From contig NC_079971.1 in the NCBI RefSeq assembly GCF_029852145.1, forward strand, positions 14,658,667 through 14,722,666: a stretch of 64,000 nucleotides of DNA, written 5' to 3'. The notes under the pieces are model-generated. The model made no database searches. It worked only from the letters and a program-made list of their open reading frames with translations, and was not told the DNA's origin. A program made the translations under genes and the position numbers. Below are positions 36,758 to 47,912 of this stretch, piece by piece. Source of the stretch: Microplitis mediator (lineage: Eukaryota > Arthropoda > Insecta > Hymenoptera > Braconidae). Position 1 is the first letter of the stretch, and the number at the start of each line of letters is the position of its first letter.

Positions 36758-37528
36758 GTCATGAAGTCACATGGTAAATTTTCGAGCCTGTTTATTGTCC
36801 TAGATAGAATGTATGAGTGTTTACGTGAATGTATGAGAATGCCATATGATCCAACTATTCACCTAGTTGCTGTAGATGGAGGAGCCACCCGATGTCAGTG
36901 AATTCGAAAAGGATGTCTAACGCCTTGAGGAGATCCTGAGGGGCCCACCTCTGGTCCACACGGTTCCATGTCCTACATGTCCCTGAGAAAATATCCGTAG
37001 AGTTATAAATTTCATTCGTCAAAATATCTTTACGAAAAATCTCTTAAATAATGAAATGTCCATCATCATTATTTGAAATTAAAAAAAAAATTTCGAAAAT
37101 CTGAAAGTGCACGCTCGGAACGCTCATAATATATTTTTAAAGATTAAATATTTAAAAAATTCAATTCGCCTGTGCTTATTTATTTAACTTTTACTTATTA
37201 TAATACGTATCAGACAACATAAAGAAAGTATCATGCTTATTTATTAGTGTTCCCACTTTATATTTATGTTTTTCATAATATTTGTAATGTATGTTTAATT
37301 TGCTAGAGGATGTCAGTCCCGCTCTTTGCTATCGCAGTCTACTTCAGGCCCCGGCATCCTGTTGTCTACGTTGTAACTAATCAGATGTGTACTATTTATG
37401 TAATACTTAATAAACTGCTCTCTAATCCTCCACACATGTCCCATTTGTTACCACCATCCTCCTGGTCCACATACTCTACAACATTTAAGTGTGATATAAA
37501 AAGATTATCCACAGTTGAATGTGAGGAT
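36758..37528. other. Unassigned
   Basis: A GC-richer patch at about 36880-36980 and a 73-codon plus-strand ORF at 37310 with no recognisable features. No gene is supported. GTGAGGAT at 37521-37528 is the left target duplication of the next element. Confidence 0.35.
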
Positions 37529-38310
37529 TAGGGTGGTCGTTAAAAATTGAATTTTCTCAGGCGCCCCATAAAAAGCTTCTTTTTAGTGAAAAAATACGTG
37601 AGGAATTTGGTTTTTTCGTTTTAAGTAAAAAGAACACGTGCCGCAAGACGATCAAAGTTAATTTTTCGATACAATCGCGGTTTTTTTTAAATATCTCATG
37701 AAATATGCAGATTAAAGAAAAAAATCATAGGAACAATTTTGTAGGAAATTAAATTCTTGACAAAAAAGGTCATGTTCATTTTTTTCATAAAACGTGTATT
37801 TATGAAGATAATTTAAAAAAAATTTTTTAGATCTTATCAATTGGGCATTTTAAGGATAACGAATGTCAAAAATAACGTTTTTACTTAAATGTAGACAACT
37901 TCGTAACTCGTAAAATATCAATTATTAATGCTTGTTACAGTTTCTACATACTTAGAAAAATGTTATTTTCAAAATTTGTAATCCTTAAAACGCTCAATTC
38001 ATCAGATCTAAAAAAAGTTTTTTTTGAATGTCTTCATAAATACACATTTTATAAAAAAAATGAATATGACCTTTTTTGTTAAAAATTTAATTTCCTACAA
38101 AATTGTTTCTATGATTTTTTCCTTTAATCTGCATATTTCATGAGATATTTAAAAAAAACCGCGATTGTATCGAAAAATGAACTTTGATCGTCCTGCGGCA
38201 CGTGTTCTTTTTACTTAAAACGAAAAAACCAAATTCCCCACGTATTTTTTCACTAAAAAGAAGCTTTTTATGGGGCGCCTGAGAAAATTCAATTTTTAAC
38301 GACCACCCTA
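37529..38310. mobile_element. hAT-type foldback element with 8-bp duplication
   Basis: Ends TAGGGTGGTCGTTAAAAATT and its inverted partner at the right. GTGAGGAT flanks both sides (37521-37528 and 38311-38318). An 8-bp duplication and TAGGGTG termini are hAT hallmarks. The arms are nearly perfect inverted repeats of about 350 bp around a centre near 37920. No transposase; moved in trans. Confidence 0.85.
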
Positions 38311-38318
38311 GTGAGGAT

Positions 38319-39829
38319 ATCACGTGACCTTGATAAGTCAGTAGTGAAGCACCTCTTGGCTTCGCGATTGAGTAGTGTGAAAACTCATAGGTTATAAATT
38401 ATGCAATATATACAGTAATTCCATTGATTAGAAACAGTTAAAAACATATCCCTAAAATATAGATCAAAAGCCAGCCAAAATGACCTAAGATTTTTTGTCC
38501 AAGCATAATTTCGCTTCAGGACATTATGTCTCACAAATATCGTAATATATGACATATAATGTACTTCATAAAATAAGTATAGAAATGTACATTTTTTCAG
38601 AGGTTATATGTGTGCGTAATTATAAAATATATAAATTCATACAATTGCGATTGTGCTGTACCGTTTTTAAAGAAAATTAGACTGTAACGGGGTGGAATGA
38701 TTCCACATTACATTTTAAATTTAATTTCGACTCACGCCAAAAGATCCTTCCTCCTTCTTCAACAACTGTCAATATTAAAGAAAATGCAGTCACTGATGCG
38801 CCGGGGTCACTACGGACGAGTATCTCGACGTTTGATTTTAGGGGTTGGTCAACCTGAGTAGAGAGGTACGAAGGCCAGAGACGACGAGCTATCGCTCTCT
38901 TGTCTCACAGCAACCGCCGTGGACGGACGTGCCTTACTACTACTACCACTAACATCTTGGTTTATCTACTACAACTACCATCTACTACTACTACTACTTC
39001 TACTACTACTACTACTACAAGTGCTGATACTTATACTCAAAATGGGCCAAGAGCATATAAGCCCACCTCAGGTGGAAGCTTACTCTAATTTATGTTTAAT
39101 TAAGTTTTATTTAAATTGATTAAATTATTAATAATTACTGTGGAATGGACCCGGTTGATTTGGAAAGGCTTGGAATGGATTGGTAGACTTGGAAGGAACT
39201 GGTTAATGATTGTGGTCATGGAGGAAAAGAATCGGTGGAAGGAAGGACTGGTTGAGGTTGGAGAGTGTTGGAACAAGTCGAGTCGTTCTATTAATTGTCG
39301 GATTAACTATTTTATTTGTAAAGTAATATATTTAATTAATTGAAGAGTCGTTATTAAGTAAAGTTATTCGAGTCAGTTTTATTTAATTAGTCGAGACAGT
39401 TTTGTCAATTTAGTTGAGTCAGTTTCATCAGTCATTTGGTTATTGTTTATCTTTAATTAATTATTATTTGCAAAGCGGCTTCGTTTAAATGAATGCCAGA
39501 GTTCATATTTAATTTAACATATTTAATTAATTTATAACAACCTTCCTGATAAGTTAGGTATAAGATCTCTCTCTTGGTTTTGATACTGCTCTAAGAGCTC
39601 GAAAACATTAGTATAAATACATTTTCGAGCTCTTCAATCTCGAAACTACCTTCGTTTCCCTTTCTATAAGCTTCTCAAGCTCAAAAGGAATACGTTTTAT
39701 GTTATAGTTTAAGCATTTAGAATCCAGAATAATTAATGAACGAGCGTTTTTTAAATATTTATTCACAATGATGTTCAATAATTAGCTCAAAAATAAGTAT
39801 TTACGTTATACGTTGTATCTATATCGTGT
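38319..39829. other. Unassigned, low complexity in the middle
   Basis: 38695-38724 is a TGTAA...TTACA palindrome with an inner GTGGAATGATTCCAC hairpin. 39130-39270 is TGGA/GG-rich. 39365-39440 has three diverged GTCGAGTCAGTTTT repeats. A GAGCTC palindrome cluster of family G type lies at 39594-39650. No gene is supported. Confidence 0.35.
38936..39021. repeat. ACT microsatellite
   Basis: Imperfect (ACT)n. It creates two short Thr/Leu-rich ORFs that are not genes. Confidence 0.85.
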
Positions 39830-40066
39830 ACGTTGTTATGTCCAAATAATTTTTTTTTTTTATTTTTATAATTATTTAAAATAATTATTTCTGAGCTCCT
39901 CTTTGAAAAGCGCGCGAAAACGCAGCGTCAGCTTTTTCACCTTTTTATGCGGCAAAGAATAGTGGAAAGACACCTGCAATAAGTTTAACGAATAAATAAT
40001 AAACTGTCGTCACTTTCCACCAATGACAATGATTATAAATTCCCCATCAAATCACCAACCAAAGTT

Positions 40067-40107
40067 TATAAAAAGCCTGAGCACCCATAGCTCAGGGCTA
40101 GTCAGTT
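40067..40107 (+). promoter_or_regulatory. Element 1 promoter: TATA box and initiator
   Basis: TATAAAAA at 40067-40074 and TCAGTT at 40102-40107, the arthropod initiator consensus. The spacing to the A is 37 bp, slightly long. The same pair lies at 62045-62085 in the 3' LTR. RNA would then start at about 40104. Confidence 0.6.
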
Positions 40108-40154
40108 CATAAAACTTACGGTCCGCGAATATTCAAACGTCGAAATTTCGTGTA

Positions 40155-40409
40155 CTCTTATTGCAGGAATCCGCCCTAGGCGTTGAAAAGTTAATAAGAG
40201 GATTTATAATAATTTTTAACTTAAACCCTATTGCAGGAATCCGCTTCTGCGTTGAAAAGTCAATAGGGCACTTCTTAAATAATCCAGGCTAATTCTTATT
40301 GCAGGAATCCGCATCTGCCTCGAAAATTCAATAAGAAATAGTCAAAGATTGCTAAATTCTATTAACCTTACTGCAGGAATCCGCCCTAGGCGTCGAAAAG
40401 TCAGTAAGG
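40155..40409 (+). repeat. Array of four covarying hairpins, 5' LTR
   Basis: Hairpins at 40155-40200, 40226-40268, 40293-40337 and 40366-40409. Each has a different 8-9 bp outer stem (CTCTTATT, CCCTATTG, TTCTTATTG, CCTTACTG with exact complements). Each also has the conserved strand GCAGGAATCCGC, an inner CGC-N3/4-GCG stem and YGAAAA. The third unit has one inner mismatch in this LTR only. The array sits downstream of the predicted start, so it is in the RNA. Confidence 0.85.
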
Positions 40410-41194
40410 GATTTAAATTTTTATATTACAAATCCTCAAATATTGATCTAAAATTCGATCTGACGCAACTGTAGTAATCGTTCGTCTAGTACAATATTTG
40501 TCGGATTATAAAAACCATCCGGTACGATCGAACCAGTGACGCAAATCACGTGAATTTGCGATTCCATCTCGTGCCGAGTTAATTTGCGCATAAAACCACT
40601 TTTCGGGTGTGAAAAAGGACGCATTAAAAATAAATTGAAATCTTATAAAAATATCTGTTAAGGATAAATAATCCTATAATATAAATTAAATATAAAGTTG
40701 TGAAAACTTAGAGTGAACAAGTGACGTTCAGTAAAAACGTTGTAATTTGAAATAGTTAATAAAAGATCAAGTTCATCACTTCAACCTTGCGGTTTCATTC
40801 GAAAGTAGTACATAAGATATCATCCTATCAACCCAGCCGCACCCATTCTACCAACCCTCAGGAAGGTCGAGTGAGCTGTTTAGTCCTGGAGGGATAATAG
40901 CTGCCGCACTAGAAGAATTGACATCGAAAGGTAGGTGAAAGAGCTATTTTTCTATCATCATAAAATACTTTTGGCTTAAACAAGAGCACCAGTCTCTTCG
41001 AAGACGTTTGGGTTCTTAATTTTCGAAAAGATCCACTATAAATAATAAATTATAGAAAGATAATTTCTTCCTCGTATTCTTTATTGTTGTCCGCACCCTC
41101 CAACCCGCTTGTCCAAAAATTACTATCGCTACCAAAGGGAGAAATCCCGGATAAATAATTAAAAATTAAGCGGCGGACATAACATAAAGAACAC

Positions 41195-41212
41195 TGGTGG
41201 CAGCGGTGGGAT
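41195..41212 (+). promoter_or_regulatory. Primer binding site, tRNA-Leu type
   Basis: TGGTGGCAGCGGTGGGAT, 10 nt after the LTR. It is the complement of the 3' end of the animal tRNA-Leu(AAG)-type sequence plus CCA, as I know it. Confidence 0.7.
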
Positions 41213-41618
41213 TTTCGAAGTTAAAAATCCTTCTTTTTGAGCCACAGGTATCATTTTTCTACCAATCTCGAGATAAAGGTAGATTTGTGGTAATTTTCCT
41301 ATTTTCAAAATTCTAAAAATTTCAAAATCATATTTTCGTGGCATTTTTGAAAGTGCCACGCCCTGTCTTCGTGGACTTGTCACACCTTCACAGGTAGCAA
41401 CTCCACGTATCGCGGTGTCAGCACCTTCCGCCCCTTGAATTCCAACTTCGAGGAATGCCAGGTGTCCACACCTTGCGACACCGCGACGTAGTTGCAGAGT
41501 CGGCAAAAGTCGTACATCGACTTTACTGTTGCAGCTTCGAGCTGTAAAAACTAATACCTTTTTCCTCTTTCTGGCCAAGTCAGCAATTTTGTCCTGAGTA
41601 CAGAGACTTATAATATCG
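41213..41618 (+). other. Structured leader of element 1
   Basis: Between primer site and gag are several strong hairpins: CGTGGCA/TGCCACG (41337-41360), TCGCGGTGTC/GACACCGCGA (41410-41486, with further pairing outside), AAAGTCG/CGACTTT (41506-41524) and CAGCT/AGCTG (41532-41544). This is where retroelement packaging signals normally lie. The minus-strand 139-codon frame over this region is a shadow. Confidence 0.6.
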
Positions 41619-43421
41619 TTGTTTCACGTGTCACCTCAGAATGTGATGTCTACCATTATACGTGGCAACAGAAATAGGTGGCGAAGAGAACAGACGCCAC
41701 CTCCGGTGGAAGGTTCAGGAGACAACATGGTGTACCCTAAACCCGTTATTCGGTTAAATTGCCCGGTATATGATGAAAACATCGCATTACCTCAATATAA
41801 ATTGTCTTTTGAATTTTATCGCGAATTGCCGAAGCTTGATAGTAGAGATCCAAATTGCAAACGAGATTTTGAGAATTTTGAAGCAATAATTAGAAGGTGG
41901 ATGCCGTATATCCATCCTAATCACAACGGTATTTTTATGACTAGAATTTATCATCGGTTGTTTGGTCATATTCGTAGCATTTTGTACGACGTTACAATCC
42001 GTTGCGTCTCTGATATTCTTGAAGCTTTGAGCGATACATTTCATAACCCAGATATATGGCAAGCGCAATTGGCTAATGCTTTTATAGAGAATGGAGGATG
42101 CATAACTGAATTTTATTTTAGGTTGCGTAACATGATTAAGGGTTGGCTGTCTTTTACCCCTAAGAGAGATTTAAGGTATGTGTCTGACAAAGCGGATCAA
42201 ATTGCATTCGACATTTTCTACGAAAATTTACCTAAGTATATGAAGCGTATTGCAGTTAAGAAAGACCCTCAAACTCTGGAAGAACTCTACCTCGCGGTTA
42301 GACAAGAGACATTTTTTTATAAGCCTCATCGTACTCCGAGCTGTAAATCCCCTGATTATCGTTGCAATGAGAAAAGTGGGGGACGATATTTTAACGAAAA
42401 TCGAGTCTTTGCTAGTCCCATTCAACAACCAAAGCCTATTGTTGATACCATTATTGTTGATACCTACTTTGTTCTACAATCTGGAAGTTTAAGAAAAGTC
42501 GAAGTTTTACAAAAGATTCATCAAGCATCCGTTCAAATTATTCCAGATGCCACTTTCTTTAAGGAGTCTCTTCCTAACTTGAGCAGCCTGGATATTTATG
42601 CTTTCCAGCCCACTTATACGATAGTCGAAGAAAGGTCCAAAAGTTCCGAAATTTTGGAAAAACCTTTAATCCTTTCAGATACTAAAAATATTTCTCTAAA
42701 TATATTGCCTATAAGTCAAAATTGCTCAACATTATCAAATTCTAAAAATAAAATTTTTGAAGAAAGGCAATCCAACATTGAACTTCATTTCGAAATAAAA
42801 GATCCTGAAAGTAATAATTTAGAGACAAGTGAAGTGGGGGACGATAAAATTAATGCAGCCTTCAAGAAAATTCCAGAATACACAAAACCGTTCGTAATTT
42901 TCAAACGATTAAATGGCCTAGAATATATTTTAATAAGCGACAAAGTTTGCCCTTCGACGTTTTTCAGAGTTATAAATTTATTTTTCACCGGGACAGACAA
43001 ATTTTTGAATTCAGGCAATCCCGAAACATTGGATCGAAATTTCCCAATCCTACTTAAAGGAAATAAGGAAGCTCCACCAACGCTTCTCAAAGTATTGTGG
43101 AAGGAATTCTATAAAAATATATTCTATTTAATGTTTCTTAACGATTCGAAATTTTTCAGAGTAATTCCAAATCATTCTTGTCAAGTCAGTACTTTTAGGA
43201 GAGGGGGGGACGATGAAAGATCTTTCTTAAAACTCTTAAATAGTTTTCTAAAATTGTTAAACTTCTCTAAACTCAAAAATTGGAATACTATGCGATCCCG
43301 GGTTCCTGACATTAAAGATGTAAAATTTTTGTTGTCCAAAATTGTATCAATAATAAGACAGATGGAAATTTTTATAACTGAGAAATCTCATTTGTCGTTA
43401 CTTTTAAAGCTTGTAAATTAA
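41619..43421 (+). CDS. Gag-like protein of element 1
   Basis: Six hundred codons. Residues about 60-250 look like a gypsy-type capsid: an FENFEAIIRRWMPYI block, then a LEALSDTFHNPDIWQAQLANA segment, then FYFRLRNMIKGW and FYENLPKYMKRI. These are typical of the retrotransposon gag helical domain. No CCHC knuckle and no DTG protease site are seen. Residues about 260-600 are Lys/Ser/Asn-rich, unrecognised, and contain GG/GDD motifs made by a repeated GGGGGACGAT string. The last third is homologous to the following ORF 43506-44105, as if tandemly duplicated. The start at 41619 is the first ATG; M10 (MSTIIRG) is an alternative. It likely forms the particle; the tail function is unknown. Confidence 0.65.
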   Translation: MFHVSPQNVMSTIIRGNRNRWRREQTPPPVEGSGDNMVYPKPVIRLNCPVYDENIALPQYKLSFEFYRELPKLDSRDPNCKRDFENFEAIIRRWMPYIHPNHNGIFMTRIYHRLFGHIRSILYDVTIRCVSDILEALSDTFHNPDIWQAQLANAFIENGGCITEFYFRLRNMIKGWLSFTPKRDLRYVSDKADQIAFDIFYENLPKYMKRIAVKKDPQTLEELYLAVRQETFFYKPHRTPSCKSPDYRCNEKSGGRYFNENRVFASPIQQPKPIVDTIIVDTYFVLQSGSLRKVEVLQKIHQASVQIIPDATFFKESLPNLSSLDIYAFQPTYTIVEERSKSSEILEKPLILSDTKNISLNILPISQNCSTLSNSKNKIFEERQSNIELHFEIKDPESNNLETSEVGDDKINAAFKKIPEYTKPFVIFKRLNGLEYILISDKVCPSTFFRVINLFFTGTDKFLNSGNPETLDRNFPILLKGNKEAPPTLLKVLWKEFYKNIFYLMFLNDSKFFRVIPNHSCQVSTFRRGGDDERSFLKLLNSFLKLLNFSKLKNWNTMRSRVPDIKDVKFLLSKIVSIIRQMEIFITEKSHLSLLLKLVN

Positions 43422-43505
43422 TTCTCGGGTAGTACAGGTAAATTCTTAAATCAAAATGATTCTAATATTCATCTCCAAAATTCGTCGAAATTATTAAACA
43501 AAAAC

Positions 43506-44105
43506 ATGGAAGCTTTCCCAATCCTTCTTAAGATTTTGTGGAAAGAAATATATGAGGAGAATTCAGATCCAATATTGGATAAAACTCTCAAATATTTAAA
43601 ATTTATTCTAAATTTTCTTAACGGAACCAATGTAATCGAATGTGACACTTGTGACTTGATTTCTCCTTCGCTCTTTTTCAGAGAGGGGGACGATAGGAAA
43701 TCTATCTCAAAATTCTTAAAATGGCGATTCAAATATTCAAATGACAGTAAATGGAAAATTTTAAGGATTGCACAATCGTTATTTTTGAAATTAAAATTTA
43801 GTGAAAGATCCGTTGGCGAAATTGAATCTCCTACTTATATTAACGAAGTAAATTCCAACTTTTCGTTGTCAAAAGTAATTACACTAATAACGGACAAGAA
43901 ATTCAGAAAATGGAAATTTAAAATTATTCTTTCGTCTTGGTTCGATTATTTACTTGAAGGAACTCTAAATCTTAAATTCTACCACGGGAATCGCAAAGCT
44001 CCTGATTTATCATCGCAATTAAAAATTACTCCGTTAAGAATCTTTATTTTTAAACTCTTCTATTGGTGGTCGAAAATAGAAATAAAATTTTGTTTTAATT
44101 GCTAA
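43506..44105 (+). pseudogene. Duplicated tail of the element 1 ORF
   Basis: One hundred and ninety-nine codons in the same frame as the gag ORF, separated from it by in-frame TAA, TAG and TAA codons between 43419 and 43442. The block FPILLKILWKEIY repeats PPTLLKVLWKEFY of the upstream ORF, and FREGDDRKSISKFLK repeats FRRGGDDERSFLKLL. So this is a second copy of an approximately 450-480 bp segment. Homology extends upstream of the ATG, so the ATG is probably not a true start. It may be an expressed repeat in intact relatives, or just decayed sequence. Confidence 0.5.
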
Positions 44106-45290
44106 AAATTATTTTTTTATTATCTTGATGTTTATTTTGAGGCCTTCAAAATTTCATAAATCTAAAAATACTAACAGACCGAAGCTCGAGCACATTTCAC
44201 CAGTTATTACTAACCACTAACCCTTCAATAATCCGCTTTTAGATTTGGTTTCAGAATTCGGGAAAAACATTACCAGATATATGTTCGTGTTTGGGGGCTT
44301 CTGGAAAACTTGAACCATCAACGACGGAGTGCAGAGGAAAGATATTTTACTAATTAACCAGTCAAGAAAACGGAGGTTTCTATAAGGACAATGTAATTTC
44401 GCTGTAAGAGCAAAATCAGGCGATTTACTACTCAAGCAGTAATCCGAATGAAACTACGAAAATGTCCCTAAAACTCTCCCAAGATTATCTTCAAGGCCTC
44501 ACTTTAAAATCATCGTATGCAGATCAACAGATATCCAGCGAATCAACTCGACCTGATTCACCTCAAAAGTCGTAACCAACAAAAGAATATCAGAAGAATC
44601 AACTGTTGCAGAATCATCTCGAAAATAAACTGTACGCGTCAAGAAATAACTTTTGTGAGTTAGAATAAGTTCATTTTTAGCTTAATACTATACACTTTAA
44701 ATTTTATGAAAATTTCAAAAAAAAAAATCTATAGAAATTATGCATTTTATTTTATCTATAATATCAGATGATATGATTTTAAAAATATGCAAACGATACG
44801 ATAATCTAAATTTTAATATGTAAGATTGATTCATACTTTCAAACACATTATATGTTTTTTTTTTTTTTCAATTTGAATCAAATTACCGTAAGCGAAGGAA
44901 ATCTTTATTTAAACAGAGCAAGCTTAATTATATATAAATCCCATTCATTGTTTTTAAACAAAAAAAAATAATAATATTTGAATGGTTTCTTTTTGATAAA
45001 TAACAAATCGATATGATTCATGAATCCTTCGAATTCAAGAAAATGTATCCTATTCACTATTAAGGTCCAATAGTCGAACTAATATTTTTGTTTTTTTTTG
45101 TACAAGCGTAAAACGCAAGAGAATTAAAATTTCTCGATTCAATGAAAAATATAAATAGTCGAGAAGACGTACACAACAATCGACCAGTAACATACTGACA
45201 CTCAGGTGTCAGGTTAGAAACGCTGACATTACTCCGCCACTGTGTGCCGGGTCATCGACACATATAGCTCATATGTAATCTTTCAGAGCT

Positions 45291-45322
<32 letters not shown>

Positions 45323-45934
45323 CGTTACATATCAGCGTTTCGAGATGGCGATTGATATTTAAACACCAAGTCTTCATTAGATCAGGAGACATCGTGTTAT
45401 ACTAATCTCACTAAAAGGAATTAAAGTAACGCCTAGAGAAATTTTAATAAGAACTTGATAAATGATAAAATCTCAAAACCAAGAGATTTTAAATCGATAT
45501 TGGACATCATTCTCTATCCTATTTTTTTTCTTTTACAATTATATATGAATCATATGTTGAGATTTTCCAAATTTACAATTACTCTGTTTGGCTCAAGATT
45601 TCTTTGTCTTGCAATTTAAGAGTATTACAGATCGTTTATTTTATTTTTTTTTTTTTACGTTAAATTTTTATGAATGCATTTTATTTAAGAGTAAAGAAAA
45701 AAAATTATAAGTATGCAACAACCGCAGCAGTCAGGTGAAATCTGAGATGACACCAAGTTTATTAGTCAGTAAGTTTAAATAAAACCTAAAAATTTTAAAT
45801 ACATCTTCGAAGAGGAAAAATTTATAATAAGACAGAAATAATCATAACAAGACTAAATTATTTTTTTGTCCTCCTTCTGTTCATATACGATTTTTAAATT
45901 ATTTGCGTAATTTTACCAAAATTATAATTAAATA
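44106..45934 (+). other. Element 1 internal region without genes
   Basis: Stops in all frames. Small hairpins such as GACACTCAGGTGTC (about 45196) and ACATATAGCTCATATGT are visible, and poly-A runs lie at about 45295-45322. No pol relic is readable. GGGT at 45935-45938 is the left duplication of LTR3. Confidence 0.5.
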
Positions 45935-45938
45935 GGGT

Positions 45939-47908
45939 TGTAACAATCGATACATATAAATTGCGATTTAATCGACCAAAACAATAGTTTATATTATTAA
46001 TTATTTTTCTATTTATTTTGTTTACAAAAAAATTCGACTACGCCCAATAATTTGACCTTTCTCTGGTATCTATGTACGTGTATGCACGATGACCGTGAAC
46101 GGACAGGGATAAACAGATGGGACTACGTTATACCTATCTGTCCCTTTCTCTTTGTCATCTTTTCTCAGTCTAACTATGATGCTTAGAAGTATACTCATCT
46201 TGCATCCACACCTACCTGCGTACTTCTTGCGACAAAACATTTACAATAGAATGTGTGTGTATGTGTGTGTAAGCATAGCATCAGATAGATGATCGAAATT
46301 ATGATGAAATCGTCGTCCACTTTACTTGGGACGCTTGCACGTGTGCACTGGGCCTTTGATAAATCCGTGGTAAACAACTTTACGAGCTAAATGATTGACG
46401 TTACTTATAACTTAAATTCAATATTTCTAGTCATATTTTGATTTCCAAACTATTGCTCAATAGGCTTACTCAGTTGTTTTTGTCACATAAGATGACCTCC
46501 AAATCCGGAATATTCACGCATCATATTTTTGTTTATTTTTGAGATATATCTAGACACCCTTTTACCAATACCGGACTTATAACATAGATTGCTCAACATG
46601 CTTACGCATTTGTTTTTCACATGCAAACCCGGAAGACTTACGCATCATGTTTTTGACGCATCTCAATTCCCTAAACCCGGAAATTATAGCTAACACTACA
46701 CCTACTGCGTGAATTACTCATTTGTTTGTCACAAAGATGACCACCGAAACTGGTACCCTTGCGTAATACTTCATTAGATCATCATCGATGAGCTAAACCA
46801 GGAAGAAATCCATAGGAACCAATACACTTCCCCCATTCAAAACTAGGGTATATAAACTGCCGAAAAACTAACGAAGGCAGTCAATCGCTAATCTAAAGTA
46901 ATCTCTGCCGGATCTCGAGTCAATAGCTAAAATCTATCGCCGGTTCTTGGTCTGAAATTTTATCAACCTAAAGATTAGTTCTAAACGGCCACGTCCGATT
47001 AGTGCCGCGAATCAGAGTCTGAAATTTTAATCATTGGCCACGTGACGGTCCACCGCCTAGGCAATCGGGCTCCTTGGTCAAATACTTAAATTTTAACTTG
47101 CTAAAATCTCGGTTGATTCGACTCACTCAAAACAGGATCATCGGTCTCGTGACGGTCCACAGCCTAGGAATCCGGACTCCTAGATCTAAATCCTGAATTG
47201 AAATAAAATAACTCGCGTTCGTATTCGATAGATAGGGGAGTGCATCATCTCGGTACCCCAGTAGCTTCGAATCCGAATAGTGCTTTTAATTCCGCTGAAT
47301 CTAATTCACGAAGCCACAGTGCCGTGTCCCAGTGTAATTAAAAATAAAAGACATAGACTGTATGATTTCGCAATCATAAATTCAAATTGGTGAACTGTGA
47401 GAGAGTGTGATCTGCGAAAAATTGTACACCACTTCAACCTGAGTGGTAAGTCTAATTAAATATTGTTAAAAGTATAACACACCTATGTAAACAACATATA
47501 AGAATATACAATTCTTTCCTTTTATAAAATATATCTTTTTCTTATTATACCTCTTGCTCTAACATTCACAAGTGAACGGGTACAGAAAGAGACAGACGTA
47601 AAGAACAGGGACTTCTCGAGGGCCCACATTCACCTACCTACTTTCCATTCGCTCTAATATCCCGGACCTATCCTAAGCCACGCAGGTCAATAATCGGGAT
47701 AGTCTATGGTACTTCCGCTCGGTACAAAATAGACTTATTTACTATTTCGAAATATTACCGAATATTTAACATTCTCACACTAGCCACGTGACGGTCCTTT
47801 TTGGCTCCTTGGTTGAGTTATAGAATAAATATTACGGGTAGTTTTCAAGTAAATAATTAATTAAATATAACCCTTCGCCCGTCGCCTTCACTCTCTCCGA
47901 TCGTGACA
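45939..47908 (+). mobile_element. Solo LTR (LTR3) inside element 1
   Basis: 1970 bp, starting TGTAACAATCGAT and ending GATCGTGACA (imperfect inverted ends). GGGT at 45935-45938 and 47909-47912 is a 4-bp duplication. TATATAAA (about 46850) and a TCAATC initiator (about 46881) lie about 31 bp apart on the plus strand. GAGTGGTAAGT (about 47442) is a splice-donor candidate. Three related blocks with GTGACGGTCC (about 47043, 47149 and 47789) occur, two of them with a CCTAGG...TCC hairpin. No ORF. It probably arose by LTR-LTR recombination. Confidence 0.75.
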
Positions 47909-47912
47909 GGGT

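Larger units (their letters stand above)
39834..41184 (+). repeat. 5' LTR of element 1
   Basis: 1351 bp, more than 99 percent identical by eye to 61812-63162. It contains a TATA plus initiator promoter, the four-hairpin array and a splice-donor-like AAAG|GTAGGTGAAA at about 40927-40940 that is shared with the LTR fragment at 3165-3777. Confidence 0.9.

Noticed and set aside
37310..37531. 73-codon ORF as a small gene
   Set aside because: No signature, ends within the hAT foldback terminus, no promoter evidence.
38900..39119. Thr-rich and Leu-rich ORFs
   Set aside because: Products of an ACT microsatellite read in two frames.
41159..41578. 139-codon minus-strand ORF
   Set aside because: It overlaps the LTR end, primer site and structured leader of element 1 in antisense and has no family signature.
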